From Diplosphaera chodatii (Eukaryota; Chlorophyta; Trebouxiophyceae; Prasiolales; Stichococcaceae), in assembly GCA_032358165.1 (NCBI GenBank), contig JAALGY010000015.1, positions 1,178,001 through 1,242,000 on the forward strand: a DNA stretch of 64,000 nucleotides, read 5' to 3'. Under the pieces are notes generated by a model. The model worked only from the letters and a program-made list of their open reading frames with translations. It did not search any database and was not told the origin of the DNA. A program made the position numbers and the translations under genes. Position 1 is the first letter of the stretch. Each line of letters begins with the position of its first letter. This document shows, in pieces, positions 51,601 through 63,700 of the stretch.

Positions 51601-52869
51601 CAGCCAGTCCGCCGCAGCACGCCGCGCCGCTGACCGCAGCGCCGCTTCCGCCTCAGCCCGTGCAATCAAGCCGCCCAGCGCTGCTGCACTTGCTGCCGTC
51701 GCGCTGTTCCGGATGCCCTCAGCAGTCTGATGACGACAAGTGCCAACCCAAATCAGATTGCTGTTGGGTGCAGATGGTGGTTTCCAGTGGGTCAGCTGGC
51801 ACTTATCAGACAAGAAAGCACAAGGTGCGGACGACCACAGCACCAAGCACCTCTTGCGGCGGCTGCAGTGGTGGTTGCGGGAGGCGCACAGCTGGCAGAG
51901 ATGGCAGCGCCAGCTGCAAGCGTGGCGGCGGCGGCGGTGGTGGCCAAGAGTCTAATGGTCGCCCGCTTGCTGCGAGACCGCGGGCAGGCTTCGGCCGCTG
52001 CGGTGTTGGCTGTGCCTGATCAGCCTTCCCGTCCCCTGTGTCATATCACCAGCACATTTGGACAGTGGTCCGCCACCACGAGTCGCATGCAGCGGGTGTG
52101 AGACGTCTGTGAGGTTTGTCGAGCGCCGGAGAGCACCTGCAGCAGATGGCTGCCAGTCCATGGGCGCGGCAGCGCCCACTGACACATCATCAACAGGCTG
52201 GCCCAACAGTGACTGTAGCCACTCGACCACACCAGTTGCATTACCTGCAATGGAGACACATAAGACAGATTCACCTATGCATACTGCAAGCCCTTGAGGA
52301 ACATCACACAAGGATGGCCGCAGTTTGACCAACCAGACCACTTGCTGTGTCAGAGGCGCCTGCAGTGGCTGTCCCCACCCCAGTTGGCGGGGTGCAGCAC
52401 GTCGAAGGGCGGCATGGCGCGGTACAGGTAGTGGCCGTCACGTGTGTCGCGCTCCTCCCCCACGACCGCCAGGTGCTCCCCTCCCACCGAGTCCAGCAGG
52501 TAGAAGTTGTTGGCGCGCCGCCCATCCTCCTGCTGCAGCCGCTCCCGCCTGCCATTGCAGCGTCCATGCCCAATTGGTTTGAGCATGCTTTGCCGTTCCG
52601 CAATACATACTCACAGCCAGGGCAGAAGAGTGTCTGGCATAGCCGTAAGGCAGGAAGTGCAGGTGCTTGCATGTGTTACCATCACCTCACCTGTGGCTGG
52701 TGTAGATTAGGGCACCGTTCACTCCGCCAGCAATTGCGGCTGCATCTACTGTCATGACGCCAGCCGCCAAGGACGAGCTGACGCCTGCAGCAGACCTGTG
52801 AATCGACGCACGCAGGCTCACGCTGATGGATCTAGCCACCTGGTGGCGACACAACACCAGCCAGGCCAT
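48644..52869 (-). CDS. unrecognised multi-exon protein, low-complexity middle and basic helical C-terminus
   Basis: Exon 1 (ATG 52869 or 52756; MTVDAAAIAGGVNGALIYTS) ends at a GTGAGG donor and joins to RERLQQEDGRRANNFYLLDS, VGGEHLAVVGEERDTRDGHY, LYRAMPPFDVLHPANW. Then follow GNATGVVEWLQSLLGQPVDD, GIRNSATAASAAALGGLIAR with AEAEAALRSAARRAAADWLR, ELPADEVELLTANITGLAET, RVKRARLVTEALDFLREVGS, DPAIALLAKDYLAQLHTCAE, Ala/Pro-rich exons, DADMLSQWTPADDQAIDMLD, ACRFAEVQGVVQAIVAAAQE and the last exon SDKVAGMQKEAARLSPEKAE to SVEALSAKQAA. No signal peptide or membrane helix. The NFYLLDS...GHYLYRAMPPF block followed by VVEWLQSLL looks like a small folded domain, but I cannot name it. Treating this as one gene rather than two is an inference. 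Confidence 0.6.
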
Positions 52870-52941
52870 GCTTCACCAACTTCGCAGCTGGTGGCCATAC
52901 GTGGGGTTTTGAGCAGCTGACATGCGCTCACCGCTATCGCT

Positions 52942-53427
52942 TCATGCCGCAGGCGGCCTCAGCGTGACGTATGCCTTCTTCCAGTCCGGCTTGCGGTAGA
53001 AGCCAAACTTGGTGCGCTTCTTCTTGCCCTCCACATTCAGCGTGCGCACCTTCTCCACGTCAAGCCCGTACACGCGTGTCAGCAGCGCCTTGATGTCCAG
53101 CTGCAGGCGGCAGCAGCAGCAAAGGGTCATGTGGCATGCAAGTGTGGACCGCTGTGCCGTTCCGTGAGGACAAAATGGCATTCGTGCCATTCTTGCTGTG
53201 GCGCGGTGCCCCACCTTGCCCAGGCTGGGTATGGTTCTGAATGCCACGGTGCGCAGGTGGCCTGTAGCCTCGAACTCCTTCTGCTGAGCCTCACTAAACG
53301 GAAGCAGCCTGATTGGCAGGTTTGGTAGGAATGATGGCAAGCGGCGCCAAGACATGTCTCGCCGCTGCTCAACAGCGTGGCGGAGACTTCGCTGCGCAGT
53401 CAAACGCCGGCAACACAGGAGGTGCAA
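52942..53427 (-). CDS. MRPL23: mitochondrial large-subunit ribosomal protein uL23m
   Basis: Two exons. The first (ATG 53427, or internal ATG 53355) gives an Arg-rich presequence (LLCCRRLTAQRSLRHAVEQR) then MSWRRLPSFLPNLPIRLLPF and HLRTVAFRTIPSLGK before a GTGGGG donor. The second gives LDIKALLTRVYGLDVEKVRT, LNVEGKKKRTKFGFYRKPDW and KKAYVTLRPPAA with the stop at 52942. The blocks NLPIxLL, IPSxxK..DIKxLLxxxYGxxVxKVxTLNxxGKK and KKAYVTL are those of plant and fungal mitochondrial L23, which sits near the peptide exit tunnel. Total length is about 125-145 residues, normal for the family. Only 72 bp separate its stop from the start of the next minus-strand gene. Confidence 0.87.
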   Translation of the reverse strand: MHLLCCRRLTAQRSLRHAVEQRRDMSWRRLPSFLPNLPIRLLPFSEAQQKEFEATGHLRTVAFRTIPSLGKVGHRATARMARMPFCPHGTAQRSTLACHMTLCCCCRLQLDIKALLTRVYGLDVEKVRTLNVEGKKKRTKFGFYRKPDWKKAYVTLRPPAA

Positions 53428-53890
53428 TTCAGCACTCTGATTTATGGATCACAGTCGAGACATGCATGTAGTTGCACGTCTGCATCGCTACAAGAGTGAA
53501 ACTGGAGACCCTCAGCACTAGCTTGGGGTGCACCCAACGGCCGTGCTCAGCATCAAAGCACAACGTGTGAGGCAGCATCAATGACTCTGCAAGTGTGCAT
53601 TCCTGCATTGCGATGAGAACCAAGACAGACAGTAAGACAGACATAGCATGCCTGAACATCAAGGGGCCTACACACTGCCGGATCTGGCCCTCGGCATGCA
53701 GTTCGCATGCATGCCGGCTGTATGCCGCCCCATTCGACTGAACTCAGTTAGAAATCTGCAGATCCCTTGCAGTTATATCCAATTATGCACCTTGGGCCTC
53801 TGGGACGGTGATGACAGCCTGTGGCAGAGCGTCCTTGCTTTAGGTACCACCTGATGCCACCTGGCCATTGGCTACATCAATAGCGCAGGC
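53428..53890. promoter_or_regulatory. shared 5' region of uL23m (-) and PheRS alpha (+)
   Basis: About 460 bp between the divergent starts of two translation genes, one mitochondrial and one cytosolic. No core motif identified. Confidence 0.4.
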
Positions 53891-56641
53891 GTGACTTCCG
53901 ACTCAGGACGATCCAGCATGGGTGATGTGGAGTCACAGCTGCTAGCAAGGCTCAATGAACAGGGCGAGGTCGCCGACACAGATGAGTTGGCGCAGCAGCT
54001 TGGCATCATGCACGCCGCGCTGGTGCCCACCATCAAGAGCCTGGACTCCTACGAGATGGTCTGTGCGCAGGTAAGTTGCTACGCACATTCATGTTCGTTT
54101 TGCAAAGTGCATGTGCTCGCAGATCTCACAGAAGCCGCTTGGCGTGTGACTGCCACAGGAGGTGAAGCATTCCAAGTTGGTGCTGGCGGCCAACTCGCGG
54201 CCGTATCTGGAGGCCGGCACGCCAGAGTTGCAGGTGTTCAGGACCTTGGACGATGAGGGCACCCCGATGTCGGAGCTGAAGGTGAGTGTTTTGTGCGCTG
54301 TCGGCATATCGGCAGTGACAGCCTGCCAAGGACGCCTTGGTCGCACTCCGTCGCACTCCGTCGCACTCCGTCAGACGCTGTTGGAAGCACGCTATCTGCA
54401 TCACGTGGCGTTGCAGAGCCGCCTGCCGCCGGGCGTCGCAGACCTGGGCTTCCGGCAGGCCATGCAGAAGCGGTGGATCAAAACAGAAAAGGGGTCCAAG
54501 GACCCCAAGGTCTCGCGCCAGGTGCGGCGAACTGGCCGCTGACAGAGCAGATATCAGCGACTTGCTCACCTGGGTAGCACACGCAGGCAGGTAGCACGAT
54601 CCCACTGACACTCAGATTGCGGCAACGCACGCCCTGGTTGCCAGGTGGGCTCGGTGGAGGACGCAGTCCTGCAGCAGCTGCAAGCGGTGGACAGGGGGGA
54701 ATCTGTGGACAAGGCAACCGGCGACGCTCTGAAGAAGCGCAAGCTGGTGAGCCTGGAGTCCTGGACGACGTACCGGCTGACGAAGGGCCCTAAGTTTGCG
54801 CTCGAGCGCAAGAAGCAGCCGACTGACCTGACGACCGAGATGCTGAAGGAGTGAGTGCGCACCCTGTGCTGGTGGTAACAGCAAACCACGTGCTCCGATT
54901 GGCTTGAACCCTCCTCATTGGTGAGGCTGCATCAGGCAGCACGCTGCAAATCCAACCTCGAGCTGACACACATCACATAGACTGTCCTCTGCGCATGTAC
55001 ACAGGGGCACGTGGAAGGATGCCACTTTCAAGGAGTACAACTTCAATGCGCTGGGGCTTCCCACAGTGGGGGGGCATTTGCACCCACTGCTGAAGGTGAG
55101 CGCAGCAGAGCCAGCTGTCATCGCCTGCTGCTGCACCAAGTGAATGATCCACTGCAGGGCAGACGGACAAAGGTGATGTGCGCTGTGACAGGTGCGGTCG
55201 CAATTCCGAAAGATCTTCACTCAGATGGGCTTCGAGGAGATGCCCACCAACAACTATGTAGAAAACAGCTTCTGGAACTTCGATGCGCTGTTCCAGCCAC
55301 AGCAGCACCCCGCGCGTGATGCGCATGACACCTTCTTCTTGACACGTGAGTTTGCTGTGCCTGTACTGCGCATGTTGCCTGGCATGCATGACCTGTCAGG
55401 ATTGCCGTGGCAGTTTTGATGTGAAAGCCAGCCCTGTGCACAACTTCGTGGCCAACAAGGCATCCTGTCGGTGGCAGATCCGGCAGCGACGCCAATAGAC
55501 AAGTTGCCAAAGGATTATGTAGAACGGGTGAGGCAGACACACGAGCGCGGCGGCTATGGGTCCACAGGGTGCGCCTCATCAACTGAATTCCAGCACAAAA
55601 ACCTGCACCACTGACCATCTGCTGGCCCTTCGGCTGTGAACCTATGACAGGTGAAGCAGCGTTGCAGCTGACATCCGTATGCGATCTGCTAACCCACTAC
55701 AGGTACGGTTACTACTGGAAGACCTCGGAGGCTGAGAAGAACCTGCTGCGGACGCACACAACGGCGGTGTCAAGCCGCATGCTGTACCGCCTGGCGCAGA
55801 CGCAGAAGCACGGCTTCAAGGCCGCCAAGTACTTCTCCATCGACCGCGTGTTCCGGAACGAGGCCATCGACCGCACCCACCTTGCGGAGTTCCACCAGAT
55901 CGAGGGTATGGGTCTCCTGACCTCTGGGACAAACTGGATTCAGGGGCAGGTGCTGTAAGTGTTCCACTTTCCTGTCACCATGAACTTGGGTCCCCTAGCT
56001 ACATTTTACAGGCGTGATCTGCGACCGGGGGGTGACGCTGGGCGACCTCATCGGCACGCTGCACCTGTTCTTCCAGCAGCTGGGGCTGCCGCAGCTGCGC
56101 TTCAAGCCGGCGTACAACCCGTATACAGAGCCCAGCATGGAGATCTTCAGGTAAGGGTGTGTGTCCACCTGCGAGGGCATCAATGGATGGCGACATGCAC
56201 TGGTGTCACGCTACTGCTGTTGCCACCACCACTGGCGCAGGGTTGCCAGCTGAACTGACATGCTCCCGCCATGCCCTGTAGCTACTCGGAGGAGCTGGGC
56301 AAGTGGATGGAGGTAGGCAACTCGGGGGTGTTCCGGCCGGAGATGCTGCGGCCGATGGGCCTGCCGGACGACGTAAACGTCATCGCCTGGGGGCTGTCGC
56401 TCGAACGGTGCGCCGTGCTGGTCCAGACAACTGTGGTACACCTGTGTCGTGCGTATATGCAGCCAATCGCCAACACACCCGCGTGCAACGCACAGGGAAA
56501 CACGCGCGTAGAACGTTCCGTGTTATTTCCTGCAGGCCGACCATGATCCTTTACGGCATCAACAACATTCGCGAGCTGTTCGGCCACAAAGTCAGCCTGT
56601 CCACGGTCCGCAAGAGTCCGATCTGCAGGCTTGGCTTGTGA
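53891..56641 (+). CDS. FARSA: phenylalanyl-tRNA synthetase alpha subunit, cytosolic type
   Basis: The start is ATG 53891, or 53918 which gives [21 protein letters not shown]-terminal winged-helix exons follow: [60 protein letters not shown] with [20 protein letters not shown]. The catalytic core follows: [48 protein letters not shown] with [79 protein letters not shown] (class II motif 2), [36 protein letters not shown] and [10 protein letters not shown] | [19 protein letters not shown] (motif 3). The layout is the eukaryotic/archaeal alpha subunit, which pairs with beta to charge tRNA-Phe. No organelle leader. The stop is at 56641. Confidence 0.94.
54341..54370 (+). repeat. three perfect 10-bp tandem copies in a PheRS alpha intron
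   Basis: TCGCACTCCG occurs three times back to back. It lies in the intron between the SELK and SRLPPG exons, about 40 nt upstream of the acceptor. A 10-bp unit changes frame, so it would be tolerated only in an intron. Confidence 0.9.
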
Positions 56642-57779
56642 CGGGCCAGCAGCTTGCGTGCGTCATCCGAACGACGAGAGGGAGGCGCACATATAACACT
56701 GAACGACGGTTTGATGCTGCGGGTGTTTGCCTGTGACTAATGACGGCACGGACGGGGTGCAATCAATTTGTGACGTCACGTGGTCACGAAGCCGCTGACC
56801 TCCTTTCAGCCCACTCCGGGGCCGCAAGCTCGACGCCCAGGTCAGAAAGTACATCAGTCATTGACTAACAGTAATGATGAGTGTTGAGCGTAGCCTGGGC
56901 ACTTGGTGTAAGGTACAAAGTCTCGCTGCTTCCGTCTCAGACCCAGGATTCCCGCACAACAAAAATATTCCGGACAGTTTACATGGAGCCAGCGGGCAGC
57001 CAGGCCGTCTCGTGTACGCCCCTGTGCTTGCAGGACGCAACTACAGTTTGCAATTTCACGCGGCTGAAGCATCATCATCTAGCAGTCGGCTGACAACCCG
57101 CAAAGGTGCGGCCCTCCCTACTGTGAAAGTGCCCTCCTACCACCGCAACGTCAACCGTGCGCGTTGCCAGCCGGGCCGTGACGAGCTTGACTACACGCTG
57201 TCTCATCGTGCTGCGTCGTCATCTGATGTTGACGATGTCCGCAGCGATGGCTGTTTGCACTGCCTGCGGCATGCTGCGCAGCTGGCTAGCGCAGTTTCAC
57301 CCTTGCTTCCCAGCCGGCGGCTGACCGAAGATTGTCAGCCGCCATCAGCTGCGTGCGTCAAATTCTGGGCTTCCTTTGCCGATGTGCAAACTCCAGCTCA
57401 CGTTCTCGTGAAAGACCTCCTTGCGTATTTTTCTGCACTCGTCGTCTTTCGGGATAGTCCACAATCAATGTGGAAACGTGTCACGTTAGGTGGGATGCAT
57501 ATCTGGCCAGCGTCGACATGCATGCCATGCGGAATCAGGATGCATCGCGGTGTAGCTCAGCGAGCTGATGGGTGACTCGCCCTTGCACGTTCATGCAGTG
57601 CTTCACCCGTCACCACGTGTTGAATTTCAGGGCAGGTGCAGGCAGCTTACGCAACCGGGGCACGCGCCAATATTCACGACGTCAAGCTATTTCATGGGTG
57701 ATGATGGTTCTAGGGCTTTGCATGGTCGTTTCATGGGCTTAGTCCGATGTTTGTTCCTCGTTGTCCGCAGGCCGTCGTC
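56642..57779. other. 1.1-kb intergenic region with one long open frame
   Basis: Between the PheRS alpha stop and the nuclease start. A 233-codon open frame on the plus strand (56874-57575) has no recognisable domain, no intron-exon structure and mixed low-complexity composition. I leave it as a possible but unproven gene. The nuclease promoter should lie in the last part. Confidence 0.4.
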
Positions 57780-60700
57780 ATGGCACGGCAGGCTTGCCTG
57801 CTGGCGCTCCTCAGCATCATTGCCGCATCTACACTCGGAGCAGCGTATGCTCAGGGTAAGCTCTTCCCCTGCGCCTGAGGTTGTCGCCGACTGTGGTGTT
57901 ACGGAGATTGGCAACATAAATTTGGATCAACAGGTAGTTGACGCCGTGCCATCCTCCTGCAGGTACCTGTACGGACGCGTTTATCAACGAGGTAACTCTG
58001 GGCTGAACCATCTGCAAATATGCCCACTGGCCTGCGTTGAAGCACACGCACTTCTGCCTGTAGCATGCCCGCAGCATGGGTGCATAACATGCTGCTGCCA
58101 TGCCGCCTTCGCTGTGAGCTGCCAGCCTAGTTCGTGGTCATGGAGTGCGTTGTGCCAGCAACGCAAATGTCTCATTGACTGCTGTCTGTGGGCTCCAGAT
58201 CCATTACGACAACATCGGCGACGATGCTGGCGAGGCAATCGAGGTGATCTACCCCACCGCCGTGGGGGCAGTGCCCAACAACCTGCGGCTGGTGTTGTAC
58301 AATGGCGGCACCACCGCAGCCTCGGCGAATAGTGCAACCCAGTATCGCACTCTCACTTTGCCAACTGCCAACGGCACGGCGATCGGCGACACCGGCTTCT
58401 CTGTCGCCTCGGTTGGCGGACCGATCGACACAATACAGAACGGGGGCAACGATGGCATCGCGCTCGTATGCGGCGGCGCTGTCATCCAGCTGCTGTCCTA
58501 CGAGGGTGTCCTGACGGTTTCGGCAGCTGATACGCTTGCTCCGAACAGGAGGAGTGAGGACATCGGTGTGGCAGAAAGTGAGTCTTTTGCCTGGACTTGC
58601 ACAACCTTGCTGCATGATACTGCAGCAGCTGTGTCACGCTGTGCCGAGGCTCTGTGGTCTGGCTGAGCAAACTGTATGTTGGACTGCAGATGGTGCACCC
58701 ATTGGGCAGTCACTTCAGCTGAAGGGCAGCGGTTCAAAGTACCTGGACTTCAGATGGGCGTCCAGCCCAAATGCCACCTCTGGCAGTGTGAACGAAGGCC
58801 AGACCTTCACGTTGACGCCCGCCGCGGTGCCGTCACCGCCTCCCGCGGTAGTTGCGGCCTCATCGCCGCCGCCGCCGCCGCCGCCCGCCGCCACCCCGGT
58901 CGCATCGCCGCCGCCGCCTGCGGTCGTCGCCCCCGCTGGCGGCTGCACCGACGCCTTTATCAATGAGGTGATGTGCGACGGCTGTCAGACTCTGCCAAAA
59001 CCTCGTCTGCAGGCTGGCACATTCCACAGTGTAATTTGCTGGTCAGCACCCACCTGTGTGAACAACATGAGCCATCTGAGCTGTTGCTCCACTAATGCTT
59101 TGTGTGCGCTGTACTTGGAGGAGAATAAGATTGTTGGAGGTTCAGCACTGCGTGAGGGCTGTCTCTGATGTTGAAGTGGTCCACCCTGCAGATCCATTAT
59201 GACAATGGCGGCACCGATGCCAACGAGGCGGTCGAGGCCATCTTCCCCACCGCACTGGCTGGCACCTTGACGCTGGTGCTGTACAATGGCGGCAGCACTG
59301 CCACCCAGGCCGCAGCTGCAGTGGTGGATGACACCTTCACGCTGCCAAATGGCACGGCAATTGGCACCACCGGCTTTTCTGTTGCCTCGGTGCTCACACC
59401 AGGCCTCCAAAATGGCTCCCCCGACGGCATCGCGCTTGTCTGCGGCGGGACCATTGTCGCTCAGTTCCTGTCCTACGAGGGTGTGCTCACAGCCAGCACC
59501 GGCCCTGCAGCTGGCATGACCAGCATGGACATTGGCGTCTCTGAGGCTGGTGCGATGGTTCCCCTCTGCACTGTGCCATCGTTGTGTCGTCAATACGCTG
59601 CAGTTGCTATGTCACCGCTGTGTCATGCAGCCAACAGCAGTAACCAAAGCTGAGGTATCCTGTGTGCCGCCACCTGCAACAGCTCCACTGCAGACCATCT
59701 GCAAGATCGCCGAGAACTCAGACAGCAGACCTGCGATGATGCATGACGTCCTTTGCTGCAGGCGAGGCGACCAACCTGGACACACAGTCGCTGCAGCTGA
59801 AGGGCACCGGAACAAAGTACTCCGAGTTCACCTGGGCATCGGACACCACCTCCAGCTTTGGTGCCCTCAACGATGGCCAGACCTTCAGGTTCGTGGGGAC
59901 GCTGCTCTGCTGCCTTGTGGAACAGGCTGGAACTGGACCCTGAGGCCCGAGCAGCCACTACTTGAAGGGCATGCATCCACCCTTGCGTGTTTGAGCAAAT
60001 GCGCTCTTGCAAAGCGGCGACATGAGGCCGGGGCTCATCACATGTCGGTGCTGAGTGCAGGGGCGTCAGCGCCACCCAGAGCCCGCCGCCGCCCCCAGTG
60101 CTGCCGCCGCCGCCGTCCACGCTGTGCGGCTCCGCCAGCACGCCCATCAGCCAGGTCCAGGGTCCTGGTGCCAGCTCCCCGCTCAGCGGCTCGCAGGTCA
60201 GCAACAGCACGTGCCTGCGCCCTCCAGCTGCTGCATGATGTGGCATCACTGCTCCACCTATGAACACCTGTGTGCCTCCTGTTATATAGCTTTTGCTGCT
60301 GCAGCTTCTGCCCAATCTGCTCACCATGTACTCTGGATATGCAAGGGCGAGTGCGCACTCAGACACCAGCTGTGTGGCCTGTCGCGACAGAAGGTGGCTG
60401 CGTGCGCACGCAGGTCACTGTGACGGGCGTGGTAACAGCCTCCTTCCAGGGCGCCAGCACCGTCGGCCTCCAGGGCTTCTTCCTGCAGACACCCGATGCC
60501 AGTGTGGATAACAGCGCCGCAACCTCTGAGGGTGCATGGCATTCCTGCCTATTGATTCTATTATTCTACTTGCGGACAGTTGCCAGTCAGCACTGCCTTC
60601 GGACAAGCCATGATGTGCGGCGCTCGCAGCCAGCATGTTGCTGACTGCTGCTCTTTGTGCGCAGGCATCTTCGTGTTTGATGGCAACAACCCAGCTGTTC

Positions 60701-63700
60701 GGGTGAGAACACACCTGGATGGATGCCTGCCTGCTCTGCTGGAACCTTTGACGAAGTTGAGCTGCATGCTCACACGCTCTGTCATGCAACGTGAACAACG
60801 TGGTCATGCAGGTAGCAGTTGGCGACAATGTGGCCGTCCGTGGCACTGTCACCGAGTTCAACGGTGCGTCCTGTGTGCTTGTTGCATAGGCGGCATGGAG
60901 TGCCACTGTTCCGACCTTGCTAGATGCAATACCTCGTGTTTATCTCCGTGGTTGATATGTGCTGCTGTCATGCATGCAGGCCTTACTGAGATCGCCACGG
61001 TCGTGGAAGTTGCGAAGTGCACGTAAGTTGTTCAATTTATGCCTTGCACAGCATACCCTGTTTGGCTGGATGTACGAGTTGGCTTGATGATGCTTCATGG
61101 TCGCTGATGTTCCTCCTTCCGAAACACCCAACGACATGCTGTGCTTCCTGTCACGATGCAGGACCACCAACCCAGTCCCTGTGCCCACGACCCTGTCGCT
61201 GCCGACTGCTGGCGCCAGTAACGCGAACAAGAACGCCATGCTGGAGCCTTACGAGGGCATGCTGGTCACCATCCAGGGCCCACTTACTGTGACCAACAAC
61301 TTCAACCTTGGTGTGCCACTTTCTCGTATCTCCATGCTCGCGCATCCTGCCGATGGGTGGCCCCGCCTGGCGTGACCACATGTGGCCCTCGTGTGCTGCT
61401 GACTCGTGAACTCTGGCGTGCGCCTTCCGCAGGCCAGTTTGGCGAAGTGGGCCTCAGTGCAGCAGGTCGTGTCTACACCGGCACACGTGAGCTGTACACC
61501 CACGCCTCTGTGCATCCCCGTGTCAGGATGTGCAGTTGGCATGTGACCTGGCAGAGTCTGCAGCAGCTGCAGCCGAAGCACTGCTTTCTGCACAGTGTCA
61601 GCGTCATCACTGAGATGCTTTTGCTGCAGAGGTGCGACTGCCGGGCCCAGAGGCTTTGGCGTACGACCAGTCCGCCCGCACCATCACGCTGGACGATGGC
61701 CTGGGCGTGACAGACCCCAAGCCCGCTCGGTACCCCGCCCCAGGTGCCCGCAGATGTTGTCCGAATGCCTGTGCAATTGTCCACACGCCATGCCATCACA
61801 GTTCTCGCTCAATCATCCCAATCCACAGATAGGCCATGCGACGGCGGCCTGTTGCCAGAGCCTGTCACATCATTTCATTTCATTGTTGGAAGTCGGAGAC
61901 ACTTGCGTCATGTTGGTGTAGGACTCGCCTACAACAACTCGCTGCGCACGGGCGACACCACGCCCAGCATCACTGGCGCCCTGACATTCTCCTTCAACGA
62001 CTGGAAGGTGGAGCCCACCGTGGAGCCGGTGTGGATCCTGGCCGCCAATGCCCGCACGCCACCGCCAGCTGTTGGCGGCCGCGCCCGCGTCAGCTCATTC
62101 AACGTGCTCAACTTCTTCAACAACGGCCCGCAGTTCAACGGCGGCACCAACAACGACCGTGGTGCCACCACTGCTGTCGAGTTCGAGCGCCAGCGTGCCA
62201 AGATTGCCAATGCCATCACGGCCATCTCTCCTGATGTGCTGGGTCTCACGGAGGTGAGCAATGCACAGTAGGCACATCACAGCTTCACCTGGTAACATGC
62301 GTGTGCTACGCGGCATGCGGCAATGACGCAGCACATGCAGCAAGCTATGCAGCCCGAAAACCATTGATGCATGTCTGTGACATAGGTCGAGAACGATGGC
62401 TACGGCCCCAACAGTGCCATCCAGGTGCACATCATGCAATGGGTGCTGGCACATAACGCTACAAACACATCGGCTGTGCAATCCTACAGCATCACCGAGT
62501 ACTGTGTCTCCGCCGGAAAGCCTAGACCACTAACATGACTGTGCTGTCGCTGCAGAACCTGGTGGACGCTCTCAACGCGATCGCGGGTAATGGCACATAC
62601 GCCTTTGTGAACGTCCCCGGCCGCAACGGCAACGGCATCGTGGGCTCTGATGTGATCAGCGTCAAGATGATCTACAAGCCCGCCACATTTGAGCCGGTGC
62701 GATAAACTGCCCCAACGTTGTGCCATCATGAGATGCACCGTTGCCCGGCCAGTGGTCTGCCGACTGTCATGGTGGTGTCAGCATAGTGCATGTGTGCTGT
62801 GGGTCATGACAGTTGTGCTCTTGTTGCAGGTCGGTTCGGCAGCCATCCTTGACGACATTGCCGATCCGCGCTTTGTGGTGGCATTCCGCAACAGGTGTGT
62901 CACTTGACCATGCTGAGGCACCTGTCATATCAGGGATGACATACATGTGCACCATCGGCGATTGTGGCAGGCCGTTTTCACACCAGCACACTGTCTGTGC
63001 ACAGGCCGTCGCTCATCCAGCAGTTCCGCGAGCTGTCCTCGGGCGCTTCCTTCATCTACGCCATCAACCATCGTGAGTCACTCCACCCGGCTTATTGAGT
63101 ACATGTATGCTAGTGCTGATCGCATGTGCTCATATGTATCCTGGACTTTCGATTATGGAAATTTGTCCTTTGGTGCAGTCAAGTCCAAGGGCTCTGGGTG
63201 CGGCGCCGGCGATGATGCGACTGATGGCTCAGGTGCTTGCACAAGCAGTTTTTTTTAACTTGTGTGATTTGCGCGCGTTCCTGTCGTTCAGCAGTGGACG
63301 TGACGACATTGTGATGTCGCAATTCGGATTTGAATGAGTTGCGAGACATGGTTCGCAATGCCTAATGCAGGCAACTGCGCGGGCACGCGCAGCCAGGCAA
63401 CCCAGGCGCTGCGCGACTTCCTGTTGCAGAACAAGGGCAACTTCTCAGAGACTGCAGACATCCTGTCGATGGGAGGTGCGTCACCCGGAGAACCCCGTTC
63501 TCTGGCACCCGGCTTGCAATTTAGCCAGATGTTCGCCACACTTGCTGCCACACTTGCTTTTCTGTACACCTCCAGCCTGTCATGGCTGGACCGAGGCGCG
63601 TGCTGACATGCTCTTCATGCCTTTGCAGACTACAACGCATACTATTACGAGGAGGCGATGCGGAACCTGTACGACGCCGATCTCCTCAACCTGGAGCCGA

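Noticed and set aside
57546..57612. tRNA-like start (GTGTAGCTCAGCGAGC)
   Set aside because: It resembles a D-arm or A box, but no matching T-arm or acceptor stem follows at the right distance.
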